Below are positions 8,556 through 16,567 of a DNA stretch of 63,699 bases, in pieces. Each line of letters starts with the position of its first letter. Position 1 is the stretch's first letter. Under the pieces are notes generated by a model, which saw nothing but the letters and a program-made list of their open reading frames with translations, was not told the DNA's origin and did no database searches. Both the position numbers and the translations under genes were made by a program. Source of the DNA: an uncultured Peptococcaceae bacterium (GTDB taxonomy: Bacteria > Bacillota > Limnochordia > Darwinibacteriales > Darwinibacteriaceae); contig CALKAR010000183.1 of NCBI GenBank assembly GCA_937988745.1, forward strand, positions 1 through 63,699, in the 5' to 3' direction.

Positions 8556-9152
8556 TCAGCTGGCTTTATCACCAAAACGGTACTCGGTACCTGAGAGAAG
8601 CCGAGCAATATTTGAGCGATGCCGCACCACAGTAAAGGCACTGATCAGTGCGCCTAAAACAACAATTGACCAGGGAAAACGATAGATTATCAGCAAGATT
8701 GGCAGCGAAACAGCTGCGAGAATAGAGCCCAACGATACATAACGTGTGAGCAGCACTACAGCTAAGAATATTACGAATAAGGCCAAAGCGATGCCAGGAG
8801 CGACACCTAGAAAAACACCTGCAGTAGTCGCTACGCCTTTACCTCCTTTAAACTTGAGGAAGACCGACCAGTTGTGCCCAGCAATAGCAAATACACCAAC
8901 AGCAAGGGCAGTAAGCGGGTCCCCACTAACCTGTCGAGCTATGAACACGGGTATGAAACCCTTTGCCACATCGAGCAGCAGAGTGATTAAGCCGGGAAGA
9001 TAACCTACCGTGCGCATAACGTTGGTCATGCCAATGTTGCCGCTGCCATGCTGGCGGATATCGATCTCTGCCCACAGTTTTGAAACTAACAAACCAAATG
9101 GAATAGAACCTAACAAATATGCCACGACGGAGATTAGGATGAGCATCATCAT
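8556..9152 (-). CDS. plsY: Glycerol-3-phosphate acyltransferase PlsY
   Basis: PlsY is an integral membrane enzyme that acylates glycerol-3-phosphate from acyl phosphate to start phospholipid synthesis. The 198-residue protein has five predicted helices. Its three signature motifs are SIPFGLLVSK near residue 15, GSGNIGMTNVMRTVG at about 36-50, and GHNWSVFLKFKGGKGVATTAG at about 92-112. The ATG overlaps the der stop by four bases (ATGA), and AAAGGAG precedes it inside der, so the two are translationally coupled. A partner PlsX is not in the window. Confidence 0.95.
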   Translation of the reverse strand: MMMLILISVVAYLLGSIPFGLLVSKLWAEIDIRQHGSGNIGMTNVMRTVGYLPGLITLLLDVAKGFIPVFIARQVSGDPLTALAVGVFAIAGHNWSVFLKFKGGKGVATTAGVFLGVAPGIALALFVIFLAVVLLTRYVSLGSILAAVSLPILLIIYRFPWSIVVLGALISAFTVVRHRSNIARLLSGTEYRFGDKAS

Positions 9153-10459
9153 TCGCGCTCCTTTATCGCAAAGATAATGGGAGTGCCCACAAAACCATAT
9201 TCTTGACGCAGTCTATTCTCTAAGTACCGTTCATATGAAAAGTGCATCAAGTCACGGCGGTTAACGTGGAAAGTAAAGACCGGCGGATTGACTTGTACTT
9301 GAGCCGCATAGTAGATCTTGAGCTGTACGCCCTTATCGCTGGGCACCTGTGAAACAGCCACTGCATCTTGAATAATCTCGTTGAGCCTGCCCGTAGGAAT
9401 CCTAATGCTCCGCGCTTGATTGACCGCGTGAATGGTCTCTAATAGCCGCGGAATCCTCTGTCCCGTAAGAGCTGAAATAAAGACCATGGGAGCATAGGAC
9501 GCAAAAAGCAGTCCCTGGCGGATTTCTTCCTCAAACTCCCGCATGGTATTGCTATCCTTTTCGATCAAATCCCACTTGTTAACCGCAATTACAATACCCT
9601 TACCCTGCTCATGGGCATAACCGATGATTCTCTTATCCTGTTCGGTTAAACCCTCCGTGGCATCAAGTAAAGCTAGTGTAACGTCACTGCGGTCTACCGC
9701 CCGTAGTGTTCTAAGTACACTGTAGTATTCTAAGTTTTCCTCAACCTTGCTTCGTCTTCTCAACCCGGCTGTGTCAATCAAAACCATTTTCTGGTCATCG
9801 TAGGTAAACCAAGTGTCAATTGCATCTCTCGTTGTTCCAGGAATATCTGAAACGATGACTCGATTATCGCCCAGGATTTTGTTGACTAAGGAAGACTTAC
9901 CGACATTCGGCCGTCCCACGATAGCAACATACAGAGCGTCTTCATCAGGAATGGCGGTGCCCGGTTCGAAGTGCTTGATGACCTCATCGAGAAGGTCTCC
10001 CACATTACGGCCGTGTTCTGCCGAAACAAAGATCGGTTCGCCTAAGCCAAGACTGTAAAACTCAGCAATCATCATTGCTGCATCTTCAGCATTGTCTACC
10101 TTATTCACGCACAGAACGACAGGTTTGCCACTACGGCGCAGATGGTCTGCAACTTCTTCGTCTAACCCGGTCAGTCCATCGCGGCCGTCTACAACAAAAA
10201 TAATAACATCAGCCTGCTCCACCGCAACCATAGCCTGTCGCCGCACCTGCTGGGTTATTACATCTGTTTCGTAATCAATACCGCCCGTATCAACCAAGGT
10301 GAAATGATTATTCAGCCACTCTGCGTCGGCATAGATCCTATCCCGTGTAACCCCAGGAGTACCTTCAACGATGGCAGTCCGAGTACGGGTTATGCGGTTG
10401 AAGAGTGTGCTTTTCCCTACATTAGGGCGGCCAACAATAGCTACAATAGGTTTGCTCAT
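9149..10459 (-). CDS. der: Ribosome biogenesis GTPase Der (EngA)
   Basis: Der is a double-GTPase required for 50S subunit assembly. The 436-aa chain has two tandem G domains, each with GRPNVGKS (near residues 9 and 184), then DTGG or DTAG switch-II motifs and NKVD or NKWD specificity motifs. A KH-like C-terminal domain ends the protein. ATG 10459 is 6 bases after AGAGGT, and a GTG one codon upstream is also possible. It is the third gene of a der-plsY pairing that is common beside spoIVA in clostridial-type genomes. Confidence 0.96.
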   Translation of the reverse strand: MSKPIVAIVGRPNVGKSTLFNRITRTRTAIVEGTPGVTRDRIYADAEWLNNHFTLVDTGGIDYETDVITQQVRRQAMVAVEQADVIIFVVDGRDGLTGLDEEVADHLRRSGKPVVLCVNKVDNAEDAAMMIAEFYSLGLGEPIFVSAEHGRNVGDLLDEVIKHFEPGTAIPDEDALYVAIVGRPNVGKSSLVNKILGDNRVIVSDIPGTTRDAIDTWFTYDDQKMVLIDTAGLRRRSKVEENLEYYSVLRTLRAVDRSDVTLALLDATEGLTEQDKRIIGYAHEQGKGIVIAVNKWDLIEKDSNTMREFEEEIRQGLLFASYAPMVFISALTGQRIPRLLETIHAVNQARSIRIPTGRLNEIIQDAVAVSQVPSDKGVQLKIYYAAQVQVNPPVFTFHVNRRDLMHFSYERYLENRLRQEYGFVGTPIIFAIKERE

Positions 10460-10555
10460 CACAATACCTCTACTTCCTACTTTTTCAGAGAACTTGCTCG
10501 GATTAATTTCTATATATATCGCTGTTTTCCCTTCTCAGTCGCTATTTGCAAGGTG

Positions 10556-11017
10556 CTAAATTAAGCCCAGTTTAGTCTGGGCTTCTTCAACGAGTTTCAC
10601 CAACTTTGGAAAGGCCAGCTGCGCACCTATTGTTACCAAAGGACGGCCTAGCCTCACCCAACTTAGACCGCGAGAAAGAAATCCACCAATACGCATCAGC
10701 AGGTTTACAGCTGGCAGGGTATCAACGAAAAACAGTTCACTAGGATCCCCTTCCGCTAACAGCACGCCGCTTATAATCGCGTTTGTAATGCCTTGTTTTT
10801 CTCGGCCTCGTCCACATACATACACTGAATTGCCTGCCCTGTCTCTTCCTACTAAAAATAACTGCCCGCGTTGGGCAGTAGTAACTTGATCGAACCAGGG
10901 CAGACTTAAAATTTCTGCCTTTGCCGGCCGTTTATTTTTGGATAGGAGTCCGACGTGTAGAGCTGCAGCAATAGGAGAAGAGTGCGTTCCACCAAAGCAG
11001 TAGTAGATGATCTTCAA
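10556..11017 (-). CDS. DUF3189 family protein
   Basis: This protein of 153 aa has unknown function. It begins with a strand-loop motif IIYYCFGGTHSS that is reminiscent of a nucleotide or phosphate loop and defines the DUF3189 family as I recall it. A second Gly-rich stretch is GREKQGITNAI. The C-terminal third has a hydrophobic region (about 108-138), so membrane association is possible. TTG at 11017 is well placed after AAAGGAGG. It lies 12 bases below the YIEGIA partner gene in a run with SpoIIP and DUF1614, suggesting a sporulation role. This is inferred from context only. Confidence 0.7.
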   Translation of the reverse strand: MKIIYYCFGGTHSSPIAAALHVGLLSKNKRPAKAEILSLPWFDQVTTAQRGQLFLVGRDRAGNSVYVCGRGREKQGITNAIISGVLLAEGDPSELFFVDTLPAVNLLMRIGGFLSRGLSWVRLGRPLVTIGAQLAFPKLVKLVEEAQTKLGLI

Positions 11018-11029
11018 GCTGTCCTCCTT

Positions 11030-11212
11030 TTAGTGCCGGACGATCACTACGCTCCCATTGTCTAAGTCATGAATAGCCGCGGCTAACACTCGAGCCAACA
11101 GCGTGGCGGTGTGCTCCAGCTCTTCGTCACTTTCAGCATAGAAGATCGGACCAGTTCCACCGACCTTGTCGCGGTTCTTAGTTACAATCGCTAAGATCTG
11201 TTTTTCAGCCAT
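11030..11212 (-). CDS. Small YIEGIA-associated protein ('capping complex subunit' family)
   Basis: This 60-residue protein is encoded directly after the YIEGIA gene (9-base gap) with a good GAGGGGAT ribosome site. It has an alternating strand-helix-strand pattern (ILAIVTKNRD, then a helix around residues 30-47, then SVVIVRH). That matches the small soluble proteins that NCBI annotation calls 'capping complex subunit for YIEGIA'. I use that name from memory, and its experimental basis is unknown to me. No catalytic residues are visible. It probably acts with the membrane protein upstream. Confidence 0.65.
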   Translation of the reverse strand: MAEKQILAIVTKNRDKVGGTGPIFYAESDEELEHTATLLARVLAAAIHDLDNGSVVIVRH

Positions 11213-11221
11213 GAAATCCCC

Positions 11222-12127
11222 TCAGTCCAGCATTTTTCCAGCATGAGACTGGAGCGGCTTACGCACTGCACCTTCCAAAACGGGAACACGGCGCACAGCG
11301 TCTACGAGTGCTTTACCATCCCGTTCCGACGGTATGATAATCATGATTAAACTGCCGCTCTCGCGTTCTCGACGTACAATGGGTATGAATTCTTGTTCGC
11401 CAACATCCATGTAAATGCCAAGCATCGATGATGCGTCATGGGCAATCGCCTGCATCTGTCCGATATTACCTAGGGTGGCCTTCCAATTAGGGCCTTTCGG
11501 CTTTATTCGCACTGCAAGTCCTTTTTCCAACCATGTTTGGCGTGCTTCTGGAAGTCCCACGTTCATCAAATGCACCCCGCCTGCAACTAGGACAGGGCCG
11601 TCAAATTCCATATCGACCAATTCAACATCTGCGATGTCTCCAATGACATGCCCGCGCATCAAATGATTGAGGACCCAAGACAAGAATACAGCCACAACAG
11701 CACCACTCACAACCTGCATGGTGCGGTCAGGATCAAAAATTTGACTGTTAACAGCCACTGCCAGCGAAACCCAAATGGCTAGATAGTTGCGGGCCTCAAA
11801 AACTCGGGCAATTCCCTCGATGTATCCACTACCCCTTCCTACCATTTCAGTTGCCTCCATAGCTGTCAGAGTATTGCGCTCCATGTTCCGAACTTCTCGG
11901 AACTGAGTCGCTGCTAGGAGCAGAAATGAAATAGCGGAAAAATCTCCTTCTAGGAAAGCCGGCGGGATGATCGCACCAATCAGGCCCCCGATAAACCCCA
12001 AGAACAGGTGAATCGCCCACCCTTGAGGATAGCTGGGGTACTGACGGTAATCTCTCCTCAGCATATACCAGCGCGCTAAGAGTCCTGCTGAGGTACCCAA
12101 TACTATGGTGAATAAGTACTCCATCAT
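11222..12127 (-). CDS. YIEGIA family membrane protein
   Basis: The 301-residue protein contains the family-naming YIEGIA string (about residues 98-103). Predicted membrane helices lie at about 1-18, 40-58, 60-80, 113-130 and 138-155, and a soluble C-terminal half follows (residues 165-301). The family occurs in endospore formers and its function is unknown. ATG 12127 overlaps the end of the SpoIIP gene and is preceded by AGGAG inside that gene, indicating coupling. Together with SpoIIP and DUF1614 it forms a tight block with 1-4 base overlaps, so the products are probably needed together at the forespore membrane. Confidence 0.8.
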   Translation of the reverse strand: MMEYLFTIVLGTSAGLLARWYMLRRDYRQYPSYPQGWAIHLFLGFIGGLIGAIIPPAFLEGDFSAISFLLLAATQFREVRNMERNTLTAMEATEMVGRGSGYIEGIARVFEARNYLAIWVSLAVAVNSQIFDPDRTMQVVSGAVVAVFLSWVLNHLMRGHVIGDIADVELVDMEFDGPVLVAGGVHLMNVGLPEARQTWLEKGLAVRIKPKGPNWKATLGNIGQMQAIAHDASSMLGIYMDVGEQEFIPIVRRERESGSLIMIIIPSERDGKALVDAVRRVPVLEGAVRKPLQSHAGKMLD

Positions 12128-13206
12128 CCATTCTCCTGATCGCTATCATGGTCGCCTGTATTTCCCAGGCCTGCCTCTCTCTTGAAGAACCCGGTAATAG
12201 AGTCCAGTCCTTGCCGATTAAGAACTAGATATCCCACCACAGCTGCGGCTGCAATTCCGAGAATCCAGTAGACAGATCGACCAGCAGATTGATCCATCTG
12301 CTGTTCAGCGGCCTGCTCCTGGCCTGGCTCTATGCCAACGGCAGCGGGAATAACTTTGGCGAAAAACTCAGCCGCCTGCTGAGCATGCTCCATGTAATTG
12401 GTGTGGGCACCAAATTCTAAAAGGATCATGCGCGGTCCTAGATCTTGGTTGTAGTTTCCTTTCGCATCAAATATCCCTTCAATTATGCCGGGGAACTCCT
12501 CGTCAGCAACAGCTTTCAGCCGTTTAGCATATTCAAGATTGGCTTCCCTGTTTTGGTTCTGCCGGCCCACTACAATCCGCACCTTGGTTGCTGGTTCGCC
12601 TTCAATATTAGTCTCATAGACTTCTGGCGGTGTAGCATCACGGTGCACATCGATTAAGGTGACCGGATTTTCCTGCAGCATTTCCATTGCTGTTCTGCGA
12701 GAACGATTGTAGGCTTGACCATCGTGAGGTATGTGACTGTTATCGGACCAAATCACCTTGAACCCCAAGTTCTCCATAGCATCCGCCAGCGCCTTACCCA
12801 CCTTGAGAATGTCGCCATTACCATCATCTCTAGATTCGGTGCCGCTTGTAGGCACATATGATTCGGCATTATGAGTGTGGTAGATTCCCACAACAGTCCC
12901 GTTCCCGGGAGTACCTTGCCCAACTTGAGTGCGGAACGCATCTAAATCGATCTCAGGCAGCTGGATGGTTTCTGTGTAGCGTACCAAGACCTCGTCACCA
13001 TCAACCGAAACCACTTCATAGCGTTTGTTGTCAGCGGCAATGTAGGCATCGCCCGGGTCCAAATGACGGGCAGTCATGGTAATTGTTTGGCCGTTTTCAT
13101 CTACCAAAGTATAATAGCCCCCATCTGTCCGCTCAGCCCATGCTGGTGAGCTGCAGAGAAGACATACTGCAGCGAAAACTACAAGGATCCGGCTTAGTCT
13201 GCGCAT
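12124..13206 (-). CDS. spoIIP: Stage II sporulation protein P, variant with C-terminal membrane anchor
   Basis: SpoIIP is a peptidoglycan amidase and endopeptidase that works with SpoIID and SpoIIM during engulfment. This 360-aa protein has a Sec signal (about 1-25, ending SSPAWA), an N-terminal beta-rich part, then the catalytic domain with GIYHTHNAESYVP (zinc His and Glu) near residues 108-120. DVHRDA near 188 and LLEFGAHTN near 272 follow. Unlike Bacillus SpoIIP, which is held by an N-terminal helix, a hydrophobic helix lies near the C-terminus (about 312-333), giving a type I topology. It overlaps DUF1614 (TGATG) and YIEGIA. A second SpoIIP is at 61171-61953. Confidence 0.88.
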   Translation of the reverse strand: MRRLSRILVVFAAVCLLCSSPAWAERTDGGYYTLVDENGQTITMTARHLDPGDAYIAADNKRYEVVSVDGDEVLVRYTETIQLPEIDLDAFRTQVGQGTPGNGTVVGIYHTHNAESYVPTSGTESRDDGNGDILKVGKALADAMENLGFKVIWSDNSHIPHDGQAYNRSRRTAMEMLQENPVTLIDVHRDATPPEVYETNIEGEPATKVRIVVGRQNQNREANLEYAKRLKAVADEEFPGIIEGIFDAKGNYNQDLGPRMILLEFGAHTNYMEHAQQAAEFFAKVIPAAVGIEPGQEQAAEQQMDQSAGRSVYWILGIAAAAVVGYLVLNRQGLDSITGFFKREAGLGNTGDHDSDQENG

Positions 13207-13880
13207 CACTCGTCCCCTTCCCCTTCTTCAGCTTGAAAATTGTCCTCTTCCATAACAGGCGGTACACCGGGGCCACCGCTCAGCCGTTCTCGGGTTTCAC
13301 CAACCACTTCAGCTAAGACTACGGCAATGATTCCAGCCAAGATCATAGAGTCAAATACCCCAGCTCCCCCCAGCACGGTAGAGGTATTAAGGTTCACCAG
13401 CCAGGCTCGAAAGGCGTGCACAATGTCGGTCAGAAGTATTCCCAACACTCCGGCAATGAACGCCGCCCGCCTTGAACGTCCAGCGAGATAACCGACAATA
13501 CCGGCAACAATACTGAACAGCCACAGCGGATCAATAAAGCTTCCACTGCTGGGATCGAAATCGGTGTATTGAGCGATACCGAAAATAATGGCAGCTGTTA
13601 CCACCGAGGCAATCAGTGCCCGGACTCGTTCGTACGAAGAATCGGCCGTTACAAGCAGATAAATCACTATGCCCAAGGGAACAAGCGTACCGCCCAAATT
13701 GATCCCTATGCTCGTCCTTCCAGATAGAATAGGAATCGTAATGAAGCTCCCCGCAACCATCAAAGCTATGGCTAAGAGAGCCTGGGTGTCAGTCAGCCGC
13801 ATCTTGTCCAGCATTCGCTGAGCGACACCGAAGTAGATCAGGGCAGCAGCCACAACCAGAATTGTCATCCCAGCTGGCAT
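13206..13880 (-). CDS. DUF1614 family membrane protein
   Basis: The product has 224 aa and about seven hydrophobic segments, and ends in an acidic hydrophilic tail (EEDNFQAEEGEGDE). The pattern, with DIVHAFRAWLVN in one loop and GGAGVFDSMILAG before the last helix, fits DUF1614, a family of spore-forming Bacillota with no known activity. A longer frame extends upstream but runs through the terminator and into the antisense-free solute-binding gene. The ATG at 13880 is 6 bases after GGAGGG and is therefore preferred. It is the first gene of the SpoIIP-YIEGIA unit, and its stop overlaps the SpoIIP ATG. Confidence 0.75.
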   Translation of the reverse strand: MPAGMTILVVAAALIYFGVAQRMLDKMRLTDTQALLAIALMVAGSFITIPILSGRTSIGINLGGTLVPLGIVIYLLVTADSSYERVRALIASVVTAAIIFGIAQYTDFDPSSGSFIDPLWLFSIVAGIVGYLAGRSRRAAFIAGVLGILLTDIVHAFRAWLVNLNTSTVLGGAGVFDSMILAGIIAVVLAEVVGETRERLSGGPGVPPVMEEDNFQAEEGEGDE

Positions 13881-13936
13881 AGGCATCCCTCCAGTTATGT
13901 TTCTGTTAGTTTTCCCTGGAGGAAGGTCAATATGTA

Positions 13937-13968
13937 GAAAAAAGGGGCAGAACCTTAGGTTCCACCCC
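13937..13968 (-). terminator. Terminator after the sugar-binding protein gene
   Basis: GGGGCAGAACC (13944-13954) pairs with GGTTCCACCCC (13958-13968), with a T-run to the left when read leftward. It separates the sugar ABC operon from the DUF1614 unit. Confidence 0.85.
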
Positions 13969-13980
13969 TCTAGAGCCCAC

Positions 13981-15615
13981 CTATTCGATGATACCCCAAT
14001 GCTTGAGACGATTTTGAAGCAGCTTGTTAAACTCAGTTGTGACATATTCGAGTCCGGCATCTTCGATCTCCTGGAGCATCTTGTCATAGATTGCATCAAA
14101 TTCATCTGGACTTGCCAAGATTGCCTCAGGGATTCGCCTACGAATGATGTCCTGAATCCGCTGCCATGCCATCTGATACTTCGGATCTTCTGGTGTCGGA
14201 ATCTGCCATGCAGCGCCCCACGGTTTGATGGGCAGGTCATCCTGCTGTGGGAAGAGATCCATCCACATCTCAGCACCATAAGCAGCTAGGACTTCTTTCT
14301 CGATATCGGAATAGCGTTCCTTAATGTAGTCTGGAGTTGTTACCGTGTAGGTGTTGCCTGTTGGATCCAGAATTCCGTCTCCCCGCTGTGGGAACGGATA
14401 GACATACAGGCCTACACCAGTTTCTCTGCGGTAGTTCGGATCGTTGAGGCGGCGATTCATCTCTTCTGGTGGGATGACGCGCTTGCCATCTATTACTTCG
14501 TAGTTGACGCCTTCAATACCCCAGTTGTTGAGAATCTGGGCTTCGTCGGATGCCATCCAGTCGAGGAATTTGAAAGCTGCGACTGGATCTTTGCAGTCTA
14601 CAGTGATACCAATGCCCCATCCAGCAGAGTACCCTGGATCCTGCAGATCCATACGTTGGAACCGTTCGTCAAGCACGATTGGATAGCTTCCGTAGGTCCG
14701 TTCAAACATTCCCTGCTGACGGAGAGCCTGCTCGGCCTGTTCATACTGCCAGCGGGCGTCGGTGAGAGCCAAGACGCGTCCAGAAGCAATCTTCGCTAGA
14801 TACTGGTCATACTTCTGTACAAAGCTTTCTGGGTCTAAGAGACCGATGTCGTTCATGTGGTTGAGCCAGCGAAAATACTCTCGTTCTTCAGGACGAGTGT
14901 GATGTAAAACTGCTTCGTAAGTCTCAGGATCAACGTACCATTCACCATCGTCAGGAGCACCTGTAGCAAATGCAGCCTGGTTAGTGACAGTGATCAAGAA
15001 GCGCCAGTCATCGGCCAGCAGCGACAATCCGATTGTTGGCTGCCCGTTGATAGTCGGATACTTCTCGATGTACGCCTTAATGGCATTTTCCAGATCTTTG
15101 ACTGTCTCCATCTTAGGATAGCCCAGTTCTTTCACAACCGCGTGTTGGAGCTGGACACCGCTGACGTCCCAAACCTTGGAGCCTACGCCGAAGCATCCGA
15201 GATAGTAGATAGAAGGATCATCGATACTGTAGCGCAGACGGTTCAGGTAGGGTCCGTACAGGGCCTTGATGTTATCGCCATACTCCTCGATGTAAGGTGT
15301 AAGGTCGATGAAAGCTCCTGCTTCCACGAAGGGACCTGCGTTCTTGTGGAAAATCAGGTCTGGGTATTCACCACTGGCGATCATAAGCGTTACTTTCTGC
15401 TCATACTCGCCTACCGGATACTCAATCTTGAGCTTGACGCCTGTGGCTTCAGTGATCTTTTTGGCAATTGGATCCTCGAAACCTGTGTCGTCTGGATTGA
15501 TATCACCGCTGAACATTGTGAGAATCAAGGGTTCATCCTTGTCCGCTGCACCAGCAGGCAGCAGCAAACCCAAGACGATCCCAAGCGCTAAACCCAGCAC
15601 AAACAGTCTTTTCAT
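13981..15615 (-). CDS. Extracellular solute-binding protein of an LplA/YtcQ-type sugar ABC transporter
   Basis: This is a 544-aa periplasmic-type binding protein (family 1, large LplA-like subgroup of 500-560 aa) that delivers oligosaccharides to its permeases. The signal peptide is about residues 1-24 (ending PAGA), but there is no lipobox cysteine. This is unusual for a single-membrane Gram-positive, where such proteins are lipoproteins. Mature features include IKIEYPVGEYEQKVTLMIASG-like early segments and Trp/Tyr-rich stretches that line sugar sites. It is the last gene of the lplB-lplC-SBP operon, with AAGGAGGAC before the ATG. A two-component system lies upstream. The substrate is not readable, and complex plant polysaccharide fragments are typical of this family. 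Confidence 0.88.
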   Translation of the reverse strand: MKRLFVLGLALGIVLGLLLPAGAADKDEPLILTMFSGDINPDDTGFEDPIAKKITEATGVKLKIEYPVGEYEQKVTLMIASGEYPDLIFHKNAGPFVEAGAFIDLTPYIEEYGDNIKALYGPYLNRLRYSIDDPSIYYLGCFGVGSKVWDVSGVQLQHAVVKELGYPKMETVKDLENAIKAYIEKYPTINGQPTIGLSLLADDWRFLITVTNQAAFATGAPDDGEWYVDPETYEAVLHHTRPEEREYFRWLNHMNDIGLLDPESFVQKYDQYLAKIASGRVLALTDARWQYEQAEQALRQQGMFERTYGSYPIVLDERFQRMDLQDPGYSAGWGIGITVDCKDPVAAFKFLDWMASDEAQILNNWGIEGVNYEVIDGKRVIPPEEMNRRLNDPNYRRETGVGLYVYPFPQRGDGILDPTGNTYTVTTPDYIKERYSDIEKEVLAAYGAEMWMDLFPQQDDLPIKPWGAAWQIPTPEDPKYQMAWQRIQDIIRRRIPEAILASPDEFDAIYDKMLQEIEDAGLEYVTTEFNKLLQNRLKHWGIIE

Positions 15616-15656
15616 CTCTTGTCCTCCTTTTTATTTTTTACAGGCGGCCACCTGTA

Positions 15657-16547
15657 TCAGCCTTTCAGAGCTCCCAAGGTTAAACCTTTTACGAAATATT
15701 TCTGTAGGAACGGATAGACTAAAACGATCGGAACTGTTGCCACAACGGTAATGGTCATACGGATCGATTCGGGCGATACCCGCGGTGCGTTCGCTGCTCC
15801 TAAAGCATACATGCTACCAGTCGATGAAACAGTCACATTCTGCAGGATCCGCATCATCTCATACTGCAGGGTAGTGAGAGCAGGGTTCCCAGTCGTATAC
15901 AAGAACGTATCAAACCAACTGTTCCACTGTCCCACTGCGATAAACAAAGCTATTGTAGCCAGCACCGGTTTACAAAGCGGCAGGATCAACCGGACAAAAA
16001 TAGTAAGATCGTTGGCCCCGTCTAACTTGGCCGACTCCTTGATGTTCTCAGGCAGCGTGTCCATGTATGCTCGCAAGACAAAGACATTCCATCCGCTGAT
16101 CAAGCCGGGAAGAATGTATACCCAGAAGTTATTGATCAGGCCTAGCTTGCGCACAAGCATGAACTCTGGAATCATACCTCCGGAGAAATAGAGGGTGAGC
16201 ACAAAGATGCCTGATACAAATCTGCGGAACATAAACTCCCGACAGCTGATCACATAAGCTACCGTCGCAGAACTTGCTAACCCCAAGGCGGTACCGATAA
16301 CCGTACGAAGTACCGAGATGTAAAAGCCTGTCACCAGGTGCGGATAGGTAAACACTTCTCGATAATTCTGGAGGGTGAACTTACGAGGCCAGATATGAAT
16401 TCCTCCACGAACCGCATCAACAGAATCATTTAGAGAAATAGCCAGCACATTTAGAAAAGGATAGAGCGTAATCGCAGCCATGAAGATCATGAAGGCATAT
16501 AGGAAAATATTGAACACCTTGTCGCCGATTGTGTGTCGCTGTACCAT
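15657..16547 (-). CDS. Carbohydrate ABC transporter permease, LplC/YtcP type
   Basis: This inner-membrane permease of 296 aa has six predicted helices. The ATPase-coupling EAA-type loop reads ESAKLDGANDLTIFVRLILPLCKP at about 180-203. The N-terminal helix is at about 14-34. It pairs with the permease upstream (20-base gap) and the binding protein downstream (41-base gap). No ATPase gene is present. LplBC systems usually borrow a shared MsmX-like ATPase encoded elsewhere, which is known for Bacillus and inferred here. Confidence 0.9.
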   Translation of the reverse strand: MVQRHTIGDKVFNIFLYAFMIFMAAITLYPFLNVLAISLNDSVDAVRGGIHIWPRKFTLQNYREVFTYPHLVTGFYISVLRTVIGTALGLASSATVAYVISCREFMFRRFVSGIFVLTLYFSGGMIPEFMLVRKLGLINNFWVYILPGLISGWNVFVLRAYMDTLPENIKESAKLDGANDLTIFVRLILPLCKPVLATIALFIAVGQWNSWFDTFLYTTGNPALTTLQYEMMRILQNVTVSSTGSMYALGAANAPRVSPESIRMTITVVATVPIVLVYPFLQKYFVKGLTLGALKG

Positions 16548-16567
16548 TCCATTCCCTCCCTTCCCAG

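Noticed and set aside
13881..14279. N-terminal extension of the DUF1614 frame to 14279.
   Set aside because: It would run through a strong terminator and overlap the solute-binding gene on the same strand in another frame. A well-placed start with GGAGGG exists at 13880.
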